A stretch of DNA of 64,000 nucleotides from Ruegeria spongiae (lineage in GTDB: Bacteria; Pseudomonadota; Alphaproteobacteria; Rhodobacterales; Rhodobacteraceae). The notes under the pieces were generated by a model that ran no database searches, had not been told where the DNA came from, and saw nothing but the letters and a program-made list of their open reading frames with translations. Location: assembly GCF_023502395.1 (NCBI RefSeq), contig NZ_JAMFMB010000020.1, positions 1 to 64,000 on the forward strand. The letters run 5' to 3'. Shown piece by piece: positions 26,460 through 35,465 of the stretch (positions are counted from its first letter, which is position 1; each line of letters starts with the position of its first letter). A program made the translations under genes and the position numbers.

Positions 26460-27548
26460 TCAGATGCCCAGTTGACGGCTGAGGTCGATCATCCGCTGCA
26501 CCGCAAGGCGCGCCTTGTCGGCCACGGCGGGGTCGACCTCGACCTGACCGGTCATGGTGTCGAGCGCATAGAGCACCTTTTCCAGCGTGATCTTCTTCAT
26601 GTAGGGGCACATGTTGCAGGGGCCGACGAAATCGACCTCGGGCAGCGCGTCCGAAATATTCGAGGCCATCGAGCATTCGGTGATCAGCAGCGCCTTTTCC
26701 GGTTTCTCGTCGGTGACATATTTGATGATGCCGCTGGTCGAGCCCGAGAAATCGGCCTCGGCCACCACATCGGGTGGGCATTCGGGATGGGCGATCAGCC
26801 GTGTGCCCGGGTTCCACTCGCGGAATTCGCGCAGGTCGGAGGCCGAATATTGCTCGTGCACGATGCAGGAGCCCTCCCACCAGACCACGTTTTTCTGCGG
26901 GACTTCGCGGGCGATGTTCTGGGCCAGATACTGGTCCGGGGTCATGATGACCGTATCGCTCTCTTGCGCGGCCACGATCTGGGCGGCGTTGGACGAGGTG
27001 CAGCAGATGTCCGAGGCGGCTTTGACCTCGGCGGTGGTGTTCACATAGGTGACCACGGGCGCGCCGGGATAGCGGCGGCGCATCTCTTCGACGCCCTCGG
27101 CGGTGATGGATTCGGCCAGCGAGCAGCCGGCCTCCATATCGGGCATCAGCACGGTCTTGTCGGGGCTGAGGATTTTCGAGGTCTCGGCCATGAAATGCAC
27201 GCCGCATTGCACGATCACATCGGCCTCGACCTCGGTCGCCTTGATCGCCAGTTGCAGGCTGTCGCCGCCGAAATCGGAAATGCCGTGATAGATTTCGGGC
27301 GTCATGTAGTTATGGCCCAGAATCACCGCGTTCCGCTCTTTTTTCAGGGCGTTGATCGCCTTGACGTAAGGCGCGTAGACCATCCAGTCGGCGGGGGTGA
27401 CCACCCGGCGCATACGGTCATAGATATGGCTCAGCTCAGCCGCGATCTCGGCCGAGGGCGCGAGATCGTATTTGTCGGCAAGCGAGGCGCGAAGCGTTGG
27501 CAGATCGAACAAGGGAACAGCCCCCGGTTTGTTGAGTCCGGGGTGCAT
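26460..27548 (-). CDS. nadA: Quinolinate synthase
   Basis: A 362-aa 4Fe-4S enzyme that condenses iminoaspartate with dihydroxyacetone phosphate to quinolinate. Key segments are ILGHNYMTPEIYH, VQCGVHFMAET (cluster Cys), LMPDMEAGCSLAES, VVTYVNTTAEVKA, CCTSSNA, AHPECPPDV and GPCNMCPYMKKI (cluster Cys). The ATG at 27548 gives the family length; an in-frame start at 27671 would add a basic stretch unlike other NadA proteins. First gene of nadABC, divergent from the iron operon. Confidence 0.94.
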   Translation of the reverse strand: MHPGLNKPGAVPLFDLPTLRASLADKYDLAPSAEIAAELSHIYDRMRRVVTPADWMVYAPYVKAINALKKERNAVILGHNYMTPEIYHGISDFGGDSLQLAIKATEVEADVIVQCGVHFMAETSKILSPDKTVLMPDMEAGCSLAESITAEGVEEMRRRYPGAPVVTYVNTTAEVKAASDICCTSSNAAQIVAAQESDTVIMTPDQYLAQNIAREVPQKNVVWWEGSCIVHEQYSASDLREFREWNPGTRLIAHPECPPDVVAEADFSGSTSGIIKYVTDEKPEKALLITECSMASNISDALPEVDFVGPCNMCPYMKKITLEKVLYALDTMTGQVEVDPAVADKARLAVQRMIDLSRQLGI

Positions 27549-27785
27549 ATAGGCAGTTTCTCCGGCCTTGACCACAAGTAAGGCCCCCGCGCCAGCGCTA
27601 ACGTGACGGTTTTTTGACAGTTTTTTCCTTTCCGCGGTGCCGATGCGTCTTTCGGACACAGGGAATTCCAATCCAGAGTAAAAAACTCGGGTTGACTATC
27701 CCGATTATTTTAATCAGTTATATCCCGTCTTTTCGAGTCCCGTCCGGGGAATGGCGGGGCCAAAGCTGAACAAGGGAAATGTCAC

Positions 27786-29057
27786 ATGAAATCTGCGCTT
27801 CTATCGACGGCCATTGCGGCCTTTGCGCTGACCGCGCCTGCGCTTGCGACCGCCGAGGTCAGCAAGGCTGATGTGCTGGCCAATTATTCGGATATTGCCG
27901 CGGCCAATTATGGCGACAGCGTTACGACCGCCAAAGCGTTGCAGGTGGCGGTGGAGGCGCTGATCGCCACCCCCTCGGTCGAGACGCTGCAGTCGGCCAA
28001 GGCGGCGTGGCTGATGTCGCGGGTGCCCTATCAACAGACCGAGGTGTTCCGTTTTGGCAATGCCATCGTCGATGACTGGGAAGGCAAGGTGAACGCCTGG
28101 CCGCTGGACGAGGGGCTGATCGACTATGTGGATGCCTCATATGGCGGGCCGACCGATGACAATGAGTTTGCCGCTCTGAACGTGGTGGCCAACCCCAGCT
28201 TCACCCTTTCGGGCAATGAGATCGACGCCAGCCAGATCACGCCCGAGTTGCTGTCGGATACGCTGCATGAGGCGGATGGGGTCGAGGCCAATGTGGCCAC
28301 CGGCTATCACGCCATCGAATTCCTGCTCTGGGGTCAGGACCTGAACGGCCACGGCACCGGTGCGGGCAACCGGCCCTGGACCGATTATGCGCAGGGCGAG
28401 GCCTGTACCCACGGCAATTGCGACCGCCGCGCGGCTTACCTGAAGGCGGCCACCGACCTGCTGGTCAGCGATCTGGAATGGATGGCCGCACAATGGGCTG
28501 AAGGCGGTGACGCGCGCAGCACGGTGACCGCAAACGAGGATGCGGGCATCGTGGCGATGCTGACCGGCATGGGCTCGCTGTCGTATGGCGAAACGGCGGG
28601 TGAGCGGATGCGGCTGGGCCTGATGCTGAACGACCCCGAGGAAGAGCATTCCTGCTTTGCCGACAACACTCACAACGACCACTACTATGACGGGCTGGGC
28701 GTGCAGAACGTCTATCTGGGTCAATATATGGGCGCCGATGGCACGCTGGTCGCGGGCCCCAGCCTGAGCGATCTGGTGGGGCAGGCCGACCCGGTGCTGG
28801 ATGTCGAAATGAGAGAGAAACTGTCGCGCACCATGCTGGCGCTTGGCCGCATCAAGACCGCCGCCGAAGCGGGTTTTGCCTATGACCAGATGCTGGAACG
28901 CGGCAATTTGGGCGGTGAGGCGCTGGTAATGGGTGGTGTCGCCGGTCTGATCGATCAGACCAAGAGCATCGAACGCGCAGTTGTCGCGCTCGGCCTGGAT
29001 CAGGTGGATTTCGAAGGCTCGGACAGCCTGGATAACCCCGACGCGGTGTTCCAGTAA
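27786..29057 (+). CDS. Imelysin-family periplasmic iron-uptake protein (IrpA-like)
   Basis: A 423-aa exported protein (signal peptide MKSALLSTAIAAFALTAPALATAE, cut near residue 23). It carries the imelysin GxHxxE motif as GYHAIEFLLWGQDLNG, plus the duplicated four-helix-bundle pattern (WLMSRVPYQQTEVFRFGNA near the front, ERMRLGLMLNDPEEEHSCFADNTHND later). Imelysin/ICMP proteins are linked to iron acquisition in the periplasm. It is the first gene of the iron cluster. The 237 bp before it contains a possible -35 TTGACT at 27692-27697 and an AT-rich stretch; no Irr, RirA or Fur site was recognised with confidence. Confidence 0.88.
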   Translation: MKSALLSTAIAAFALTAPALATAEVSKADVLANYSDIAAANYGDSVTTAKALQVAVEALIATPSVETLQSAKAAWLMSRVPYQQTEVFRFGNAIVDDWEGKVNAWPLDEGLIDYVDASYGGPTDDNEFAALNVVANPSFTLSGNEIDASQITPELLSDTLHEADGVEANVATGYHAIEFLLWGQDLNGHGTGAGNRPWTDYAQGEACTHGNCDRRAAYLKAATDLLVSDLEWMAAQWAEGGDARSTVTANEDAGIVAMLTGMGSLSYGETAGERMRLGLMLNDPEEEHSCFADNTHNDHYYDGLGVQNVYLGQYMGADGTLVAGPSLSDLVGQADPVLDVEMREKLSRTMLALGRIKTAAEAGFAYDQMLERGNLGGEALVMGGVAGLIDQTKSIERAVVALGLDQVDFEGSDSLDNPDAVFQ

Positions 29058-29066
29058 GGCTTCTTT

Positions 29067-29093
29067 GGCCGGGCGGCTCTCGCACGCCCGGCC
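29067..29093 (+). terminator. GC-rich hairpin between imelysin and bfd genes
   Basis: GGCCGGGCG at 29067-29075 is perfectly complementary to CGCCCGGCC at 29085-29093, with a 9-nt loop. There is no T run after it, so it may be an attenuator or an mRNA-stabilising hairpin that lets the secreted imelysin be expressed at a different level from the bfd-bfr genes. Confidence 0.55.
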
Positions 29094-29114
29094 ACCTTGA
29101 TGCAGGACGCAGAA

Positions 29115-29414
29115 ATGATCGTTTGCCATTGTCAGAATATTTCGGACACCGAAATTGATGCCGCCATCGACTGGATGCGGGCGTCAGACCCGCAGGCCCT
29201 GATCACACCGGGCAAAATCTATCGGGCCCTTGGCAAGGCTGCGGATTGCGGCGGCTGTATGCCGCTTTTTTTGGACACGATGAGAAAAAACGGTAACTTG
29301 GAAATACCCATGCAACTCCGCTCCCTCCGGGGTGGGGCAACAAAGGAACCCGAGCCATGCAAGGCGACGCCAAAGTCATTGAATACCTCAACGATTCTCT
29401 CCGTCACGAGCTGA
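29115..29414 (+). CDS. bfd: Bacterioferritin-associated ferredoxin with C-terminal tail
   Basis: A [2Fe-2S] protein of the BFD type (99 aa from ATG 29115). It has the paired motifs [14 protein letters not shown] and ADCGGCMP, with cysteine spacing as in Bfd, which reduces the bacterioferritin core to release iron. The core ends near residue 60. A tail of about 35 residues without known domain continues, and its last 58 bp overlap the start of bfr in another frame. An alternative ATG lies 18 bp upstream; AGGA before 29115 favours the later one. The unusual overlap may couple Bfd and Bfr translation, or the tail may be an artefact of a lost stop. Confidence 0.82.
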   Translation: MIVCHCQNISDTEIDAAIDWMRASDPQALITPGKIYRALGKAADCGGCMPLFLDTMRKNGNLEIPMQLRSLRGGATKEPEPCKATPKSLNTSTILSVTS

Positions 29415-29842
29415 CCGCAGTCAGCCAGTACTGGCTGCACTACCGGCTGCAGGAGGATTGGGGGTTGGGCCATATGGCCAAGAAGAGCCGCGAGGAATCC
29501 ATCGAAGAGATGGAACATGCCGACAAGCTGATCGAACGGATCATTTTCCTTGAAGGTCACCCGAATCTGCAAAAGCTGAACTCGCTGCGGATCGGTCAGA
29601 CGCCAAAGGAAACCATGGAATGTGATCTGGAGGCCGAAAAGGAAGCGCAGGCGCTTTATGCCGAGGCGCGCAAACATTGCCAGTCGGTGGGCGATTTCGT
29701 CTCGATGGCGCTGTTCGAGGGGCTGCTGGCGGATGAGGAGGGTCATATTGATTTCCTCGAAACCCAGCTGGAACTGCATGACAGGATCGGTGCGGAAAAT
29801 TATGCGCAGCTCAACGCGTCGAAAATGGATGAGGCTGAGTAG
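29357..29842 (+). CDS. bfr: Bacterioferritin
   Basis: Cytoplasmic haem-containing iron-storage protein (161 aa), assembled as a 24-mer. All ferroxidase ligands are in register with the family: E18, E51, H54, E94, E127 and H130. M52, the axial haem ligand at the dimer interface, is also present (sequence EEMEHAD). [21 protein letters not shown] is a typical start. It lies between Bfd and a secreted di-haem protein whose start overlaps the bfr stop by 14 bp. Confidence 0.96.
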   Translation: MQGDAKVIEYLNDSLRHELTAVSQYWLHYRLQEDWGLGHMAKKSREESIEEMEHADKLIERIIFLEGHPNLQKLNSLRIGQTPKETMECDLEAEKEAQALYAEARKHCQSVGDFVSMALFEGLLADEEGHIDFLETQLELHDRIGAENYAQLNASKMDEAE

Positions 29843-31352
29843 CCTCGCCTTGCTGGCCGGGCTGATCGGCCCGGCTGCTTTTGCGGCAGAAACGGAAACC
29901 GCGCCATTGCGCGACCGCCACCTCAACAGCCTGCCCCGGACCGAGGAAGAGACCGCGCGGGTCGCCGCCATCACCGCCCCCGCCAGAGATTTTTCGCAAC
30001 CCCAGCAATTCGAACATCTCTCTGCCGGGGCTGCCACGGTGCGCGCGCGCAGTGACGCAGATGCGTTTTCGCAACCCTCGGCCAATCTGAGCTTTGAGCA
30101 GGAGCTGGATTTCCGGGTCGGCAACGGGCTGTTCAAGAAGATCTGGGTGTCGTCGCCCTCTTCGACCATGGCCTCGGACGGCTTGGGGCCGCTTTATAAT
30201 GCGCGCTCTTGCCAGCGTTGCCATATCAAGGACGGGCGCGGTCATCCGCCGCTCTCGGCAGAGGACAGCCCGGTGTCGTTCCTGATGCGAATTTCAGTGC
30301 CCGGCGAGGCGGGGGAAGAGGCGATCGAGGGCTATCTGGCGACGCAACCGGACCCGGTTTATGGCGAACAATTGCAGGATTTCGCGCTGGCGGGGCATCC
30401 GGCGGAATACACGCTGCGGATCACTTATGAAGAGATCGATCTGCCGCTGTCGGATGGAGATTATGCCCGGCTGCGCAAGCCCGTCTATCATCTGGACGAT
30501 CTCGGCTACGGGCCATTGCACCCTGCGGCCATGCTTAGCCCTCGGGTGGCACCGCAAATGATCGGGCTTGGTCTGCTTGAGGCCATTCCGACGGCGGATA
30601 TTCTGGCTGGTGCCGATCCCGAGGATAGCGATGGTGATGGCATTTCGGGGCGCGCCAATATCGTCTGGTCGCTGGAACAGGGCCGCCCGATGCTGGGCCG
30701 GTTCGGGCATAAGGCGGGCCAGCCCACCGTAAGCCAGCAATCGGCGGCGGCGTTTTCCGGTGATATCGGGATCTCGTCCCCACTTTTTCCGGCGCCTGCG
30801 GGGGATTGCACCGAGGCGCAGGTGGATTGCCTTGCCGCGCCGCACGGCGACGACCCGGTGCGCGTCCACGAGGTGGATCAGGTGGCGCTGGACCTGACCA
30901 GTTTCTATAGCCGCAATCTGGGCGTGCCCGCCCGGCGTGACGTGGATGCTCCGAAGGTTCTGCGCGGCAAGCAGGTGTTCAACGAGACCGGCTGTACTGC
31001 ATGTCATACGCCCGCTTTTGTCACCCACCGGCTTGAAGATCGCCCCGAGCACAGTTTCCAGCTGATCTGGCCCTATACCGACATGCTGCTGCATGACATG
31101 GGCGAGGGGCTGGCCGACTACCGCCCCGAGGGTCGCGCGACGGGCCGCGAATGGCGCACGCCGCCGCTTTGGGGCATTGGTTTGACCGAGCAGGTCTCGG
31201 GCCACACGCGGTTTTTGCATGATGGGCGGGCGCGCTCGCTGCTCGAGGCGGTGCTGTGGCATGGCGGTGAGGCGCAGGTTCAGCGGGATGCGGTGATCGA
31301 GATGCCCAAACGCGACCGTGACGCCCTGATCCGATTTCTGGAGAGCCTGTAA
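29829..31352 (+). CDS. Di-haem oxidoreductase (DHOR/DUF1111 family) of the iron cluster
   Basis: A 507-aa exported c-type cytochrome. After a signal peptide ([17 protein letters not shown]) come two haem sites, CQRCH near residue 130 and CTACH near residue 400. [41 protein letters not shown] and [21 protein letters not shown] are typical of the DUF1111 thiol-oxidoreductase/di-haem peroxidase-like group. Such proteins commonly lie next to imelysins and may change the redox state of iron or its carrier in the periplasm. The ATG at 29829 is inside the 3' end of bfr (14-bp overlap). Confidence 0.88.
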   Translation: MRLSSLALLAGLIGPAAFAAETETAPLRDRHLNSLPRTEEETARVAAITAPARDFSQPQQFEHLSAGAATVRARSDADAFSQPSANLSFEQELDFRVGNGLFKKIWVSSPSSTMASDGLGPLYNARSCQRCHIKDGRGHPPLSAEDSPVSFLMRISVPGEAGEEAIEGYLATQPDPVYGEQLQDFALAGHPAEYTLRITYEEIDLPLSDGDYARLRKPVYHLDDLGYGPLHPAAMLSPRVAPQMIGLGLLEAIPTADILAGADPEDSDGDGISGRANIVWSLEQGRPMLGRFGHKAGQPTVSQQSAAAFSGDIGISSPLFPAPAGDCTEAQVDCLAAPHGDDPVRVHEVDQVALDLTSFYSRNLGVPARRDVDAPKVLRGKQVFNETGCTACHTPAFVTHRLEDRPEHSFQLIWPYTDMLLHDMGEGLADYRPEGRATGREWRTPPLWGIGLTEQVSGHTRFLHDGRARSLLEAVLWHGGEAQVQRDAVIEMPKRDRDALIRFLESL

Positions 31353-32339
31353 ATGATGCGTGTGTTTGCCCTTTGCCTGATGGTCCTGCCCGGCGTGACC
31401 CTTGCCCAGACGCCCGTGCAACGGGCGGTTGATGTTCATATCCTGCCGGGATTTCAGGCGTTGGCGCAGCAGACCGGCGCTCTGAAAGCGGCAAGTGCAG
31501 TGGGGTGCACGGATCTCGAAGCGCCCTATCACCAGACCTTCGACGCCTGGATGGGTGTGTCGCATCTGCGCTTTGGACCGACCGAGGTGGAGGATCGCGC
31601 CTTTGCCATGGCCTTCTGGCCCGACACCAAAGGCTTCACGCCGAAATCGCTGTCGGCGCTGATCGCGGATCAGGACCCGGTGGTGCGGGACCCGGCGCTG
31701 TTCGCCGAGGTCTCGGTCGCCGCGCGTGGATTGTTCGCGCTGGAGTTCCTGCTCTATGATGACCGGTTCGCCTCCGGCGATACCTATCGCTGTGGCCTGA
31801 TCCGCGCGATTGCGGCGGACATGGACCGGATCGCGGACGATATCCTGGCCGACTGGACCTTGAGCTATGGGTCCGAGCTGACCACGCCCGGGGGCGACAG
31901 CCGCTATCGCACTGGTGACGAGGCCGCGCAGGAGCTGTTCAAGGCGCTGTCCACGGGTCTGCAATTTACCTCGGACACACGGTTGGGGCGTCCGTTGGGC
32001 ACATTCGACAAGCCGCGCCCGAACCGGGCCGAAGCGCGCCGGTCGGCGCGGTCCCTGCGCAATGTGCTCCTGTCGCTGGCCTCATTGCGCGATCTGGCGG
32101 CGCTGCTGTCTGAGGGGCATCCGGGGACCGCGGCAGAGCTTGATGCTGCTTTCGATCGCAGTATTGCCCTTGCCGAACGGCTGGAGGACCCGGATTTCGC
32201 GGGCGTCACCACGCCGCAGGGTCGGTTCCGGGTCGAGGCGCTGAAGAACAGCATTGATGAAATCCGCGCGATCACCGCAACCCGGCTTGGCCCGCAACTG
32301 GGCGTCGCGGCGGGGTTCAATTCGCTGGACGGGGACTGA
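31353..32339 (+). CDS. Second imelysin-family protein
   Basis: A 328-aa exported protein that starts directly after the previous TAA. A signal peptide (MMRVFALCLMVLPGVTLA-Q) is cut near residue 18. The imelysin core motif appears as ARGLFALEFLLYDDRF, where the usual GxHxxE is altered: Leu-Phe-Ala-Leu-Glu keeps the Glu but not the His. It is shorter than the first imelysin (423 aa) and differs at the metal motif, so the two likely have different roles. Confidence 0.85.
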   Translation: MMRVFALCLMVLPGVTLAQTPVQRAVDVHILPGFQALAQQTGALKAASAVGCTDLEAPYHQTFDAWMGVSHLRFGPTEVEDRAFAMAFWPDTKGFTPKSLSALIADQDPVVRDPALFAEVSVAARGLFALEFLLYDDRFASGDTYRCGLIRAIAADMDRIADDILADWTLSYGSELTTPGGDSRYRTGDEAAQELFKALSTGLQFTSDTRLGRPLGTFDKPRPNRAEARRSARSLRNVLLSLASLRDLAALLSEGHPGTAAELDAAFDRSIALAERLEDPDFAGVTTPQGRFRVEALKNSIDEIRAITATRLGPQLGVAAGFNSLDGD

Positions 32340-32340
32340 A

Positions 32341-33420
32341 ATGACCACGCGGCGCGGGTTTCTTGCCGGTCTGGTGGCAGCGGGCGCGCTACCCACCTCC
32401 GGTTGGGCCGATGCGGGCGCGCCGGACTACCTGGCCGCCGCTCTGTTCCCCGACGGATCCTATCGGCTGGCCGGTCTGCGTGCCTCGGGCGACATGGTGT
32501 TCGACCTGCCTCTGCCCGGTCGCGGCCATGCCGCCGCTGCCCATCCGTCGCGGCCCGAGGCGGTGGCGTTTGCCCGAAGGCCGGGCCGGTTTGCGCTGGT
32601 GATCGACTGCCGGACCGGGCAACCCATCGCCACGCTCGACGCGCCCGAAGGGCGGCATTTCTACGGTCATGGCGTGTTTTCGCGGGATGGCCGCATGCTG
32701 TTCACCACTGAAAACGACTATGACGCGGGACAGGGGATGATCGGGCTCTGGGATGCCACGCGCGGCTATGCACGGATTGGAGAGATGTTCTCGGGCGGGG
32801 TCGGGCCGCATGACATGGTGCTGATGCCCGATGGCGAAACACTGGCCGTGGCCAATGGTGGGATCGAAACCCATCCCGAGACCGGTCGCGCCCAGCTGAA
32901 CCTGCCCTTCATGGCACCGAACCTGACCTATATGGAATTGGATGGCGGCATTGAGGAACAGGTCACCCCGCCGCCGGGCCTGCACAGGAATTCGATCCGC
33001 CATCTGGCGCTGCGTGGTGACGGGTTGCTGGGCTTTACGATGCAATGGCAGGGCGATGTAACCACCCATCCGCCGTTGCTGGGCCTGCACCGGCGTGGCT
33101 CCGACCCGGTGTTTCTGGCCGCGCCCGAGGTGCAACAGGCGCGGCTGCAGGGCTATGCGGGCAGTGTTGCTTTTTCGGACGACGGGTCGCGCATCGGGTT
33201 CACCGCGCCGCGCGGCGGCGTGCTGCATCTCTTTGACGTGGCCAGTCACGCCTTTGCCACAGCGCATGAGATCGCGGATGTCTGCGGACTGGGCGCAGGT
33301 CCTTCGGGGTTCTTCTTTACCGCCGGGACCGGCCTGACCGGTCGGCTTGGGCGCGGGCGACCTGCCGGGGTGGCGCAGGCAGGGTGCCAATGGGACAACC
33401 ACCTGGTGCCAGTGGCCTGA
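32341..33420 (+). CDS. DUF1513 family periplasmic beta-propeller protein
   Basis: A 359-aa protein with a Tat-like signal (TTRRGFLAGLVAAGALPTSGWA). The repeated GRMLFTTEND, HDMVLMPDGETLAVANGGIETHPETGRAQLN and GSVAFSDDGSRIGFTAPRGG segments are typical of DUF1513, predicted to fold as a beta-propeller. It closes the imelysin-DHOR-imelysin set, a gene order repeatedly seen with iron-regulated imelysins. Biochemical role unknown. The ATG lies one base after the preceding stop. Confidence 0.87.
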   Translation: MTTRRGFLAGLVAAGALPTSGWADAGAPDYLAAALFPDGSYRLAGLRASGDMVFDLPLPGRGHAAAAHPSRPEAVAFARRPGRFALVIDCRTGQPIATLDAPEGRHFYGHGVFSRDGRMLFTTENDYDAGQGMIGLWDATRGYARIGEMFSGGVGPHDMVLMPDGETLAVANGGIETHPETGRAQLNLPFMAPNLTYMELDGGIEEQVTPPPGLHRNSIRHLALRGDGLLGFTMQWQGDVTTHPPLLGLHRRGSDPVFLAAPEVQQARLQGYAGSVAFSDDGSRIGFTAPRGGVLHLFDVASHAFATAHEIADVCGLGAGPSGFFFTAGTGLTGRLGRGRPAGVAQAGCQWDNHLVPVA

Positions 33421-33769
33421 GCCGACTTATCGCCGTAGACCGCCGAGCGGCAATTGACCTGCACCGATTTTTTGTTCTTCGGGATCAAGGTCGAAGATCC
33501 GGGTTACCGACATAGTGTTGATCCGGAGATCAACGCGACGCTCAATCGCATGATCGAGGGAACATCGGCGCCACCGCGACACGTGAACTGTGTGCATTGA
33601 AGCGGGCGGGCATTCAGACTCGATCGCCTGGAGGCGGACGCTTGACCGACCATTTGCTGAATGAGGGAAGGCTCGGCTTCGGGCTTCGGAAACTTGCCAA
33701 GGCCGCGTTCCGGCCCCTAGGGTATGGGGTGTCCCCATTTTATTGAAGAAAATCGCAAGAGGTATTGCC
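33421..33769 (+). other. Intergenic region with possible 53-codon gene remnant
   Basis: The 349 bp before the ThDP enzyme gene has no full gene. On the plus strand, 33439-33600 is an open stretch of 53 codons with no start codon and a protein-like sequence (DFLFFGIKVEDPGYRHSVDP, ending APPRHVNCVH and a TGA). It looks like the C-terminal end of a lost gene, but I recognise no family. A minus-strand open frame across the region overlaps the next gene's start and is not convincing. Confidence 0.35.
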
Positions 33770-35461
33770 ATGGCATCAGAGCATTGGACGGTCGGATCAT
33801 ATCTGGCGCGGCGCCTGCAGGAGGCCGGGATAGGCGATTATTTCGCCGTGCCCGGAGATTACAACCTGGTGCTGCTTGATGAATTGCTGAGCAATCCGGA
33901 TCTGCGGATGATCAGCTGCTGCAACGAGTTGAACGCTGGCTATGCGGCGGATGGTTACGCACGTGCAACCGGTGGACCGTCAGCGGTTGTGGTTACCTTT
34001 TCGGTGGGCGGGCTGAGCCTGCTGAACGCGGTGGCCGGAGCTTTTGCCGAGGACGTGCCGATGATCGCCATTTCCGGCGGCCCCAACACCAATTCCGAGG
34101 CCGAGTGGGAATATCTGCACCATACGTTGGGCGAGGTCGATTACGGTTATCAGCGCGAGATTTTCGACCGGGTCACCGCCGAGGCGGTGCGCATCCATCA
34201 TCCCTCGCTGGCGCCGGTGGCGATCGACCGGGCCATCGACACCGCCATGCTGCGCCGCAAGCCGGTCTATATCGAGATCGCCTCGAATATCGCAAATGCG
34301 CCGACCTCCGAACCGATTGCCCGCAGCTTTGCCCGGCAGGTCACCAGCGACCCGAACTCGCTGGCTGCCGCTGTCGATCACGCGGCCACGGTTCTGAACG
34401 CTGCCGCGCGACCGGTGCTGATCGCGGGCAGCAAGACCCGTGCGGCGCGGGCGGAACCGGCGCTGCGGGAGCTGGCCAAGGCCTGCGGTTATGCGCAAGC
34501 GGCGATGCCCAACGCCAAGAGCTTCCTGTCAGAGGCGCATCAAAACTACATGGGCATCTACTGGGGCCCGGTCAGCACGCCGGGTTGTGGCGAGATCGTC
34601 GATGCCGCTGATGCGTTGCTGTTCGCCGGGCCAGTTTTTACCGACTACACGACCACCGGCCATCAGCTTGGATTCAACAAATCCAGGGCGGTGATCGCGC
34701 ATCCCACCTCGGCGCAGCTGGGCGAGACCAATTACAGCAATGTCCGCATGGACGAGTTTCTGGAGGCGCTCACCGGGCGGTTGACCCCGAATGACGGCGC
34801 GGTCAAAGCCTTTGAACGGGTCAGGACGCCGCGGCATCTGCCCGCGCCCGGCGCAGCGGACACACCGCTGACCGTGCGCCAGCTTTTTGCGCGCATTCAA
34901 TCCATGCTGGAGGGGGACAGCACCTTGCTGGTCGAGACCGGAGATTCCTGGTTCAACGGGATGGATATCGACCTGCCCGACGGGGCAAGGTTCGAGATCC
35001 AGATGCAATATGGCTCGATCGGCTGGTCGGTCGGCGCGACGCTGGGCTATGCATTGGGTAAGCAAGGCGGGCGGTTGATTTCCTGCATCGGTGACGGATC
35101 GTTCCAACTGACCGCGCAAGAGGTCTCGACCATGATCCGCTATGACGCGAACCCGATCATCTTCCTGATCAACAATGGCGGTTACACGATCGAGGTGGAG
35201 ATTCATGACGGCCCCTACAACACCATCAAGAACTGGGACTATGCAGGCCTGATCGAGGTGTTCGGCGCGGGCGAGGGCAAGGCCTGGGGCACCCGCGCAA
35301 CCACCGAGGGTGAATTGGACGCGGCCATCGCCGAGGCGCAGGGTCGCGATGGTTTGTGCTTCATCGAGGTGGCGATCGACCGTGACGATTGCAATGTGAA
35401 CCTGCTGCGCTGGGGTAATCAGGTGGCCCGCAACAATGGCCGTCCCAATCGCTGCCGGTAG
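33770..35461 (+). CDS. pdc: Pyruvate decarboxylase-type thiamine diphosphate enzyme
   Basis: A 563-aa ThDP enzyme close in length and motifs to Zymomonas/Acetobacter pyruvate decarboxylase, which converts pyruvate to acetaldehyde and CO2. Seen: GDYFAVPGDYNLVLLDELL, the cofactor-activating Glu53 in CCNELNAGYAADGYAR, the catalytic HH pair at residues 117-118 (EYLHHTLG), and the GDGS...NN ThDP motif ending in NNGGYTIEVEIHDGPYNTIKNWDYAGL with the active-site Glu. The ATG at 33770 follows AAGAGG; an ATG 27 bp upstream is in frame. An indolepyruvate or phenylpyruvate decarboxylase is possible, but the HDGPYNTIKNWDY stretch favours PDC. No alcohol or aldehyde dehydrogenase is adjacent. Confidence 0.85.
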   Translation: MASEHWTVGSYLARRLQEAGIGDYFAVPGDYNLVLLDELLSNPDLRMISCCNELNAGYAADGYARATGGPSAVVVTFSVGGLSLLNAVAGAFAEDVPMIAISGGPNTNSEAEWEYLHHTLGEVDYGYQREIFDRVTAEAVRIHHPSLAPVAIDRAIDTAMLRRKPVYIEIASNIANAPTSEPIARSFARQVTSDPNSLAAAVDHAATVLNAAARPVLIAGSKTRAARAEPALRELAKACGYAQAAMPNAKSFLSEAHQNYMGIYWGPVSTPGCGEIVDAADALLFAGPVFTDYTTTGHQLGFNKSRAVIAHPTSAQLGETNYSNVRMDEFLEALTGRLTPNDGAVKAFERVRTPRHLPAPGAADTPLTVRQLFARIQSMLEGDSTLLVETGDSWFNGMDIDLPDGARFEIQMQYGSIGWSVGATLGYALGKQGGRLISCIGDGSFQLTAQEVSTMIRYDANPIIFLINNGGYTIEVEIHDGPYNTIKNWDYAGLIEVFGAGEGKAWGTRATTEGELDAAIAEAQGRDGLCFIEVAIDRDDCNVNLLRWGNQVARNNGRPNRCR

Positions 35462-35465
35462 CGTC

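Noticed and set aside
27549-27785. Irr, RirA or Fur box before the imelysin operon
   Set aside because: Searched by eye for TGA-N9-TCA, TTTAGAA-type and Fur-like inverted repeats; none convincing was found, although iron control is expected.
28137-29129. Open frame of 330 codons on the minus strand opposite the first imelysin gene
   Set aside because: Composition rich in His/Arg/Gln as expected for an antisense shadow; no start signal or domain.
30294-31964. 556-codon minus-strand frame across the di-haem and second imelysin genes
   Set aside because: Antisense shadow; both plus-strand genes have signal peptides and clear motifs.
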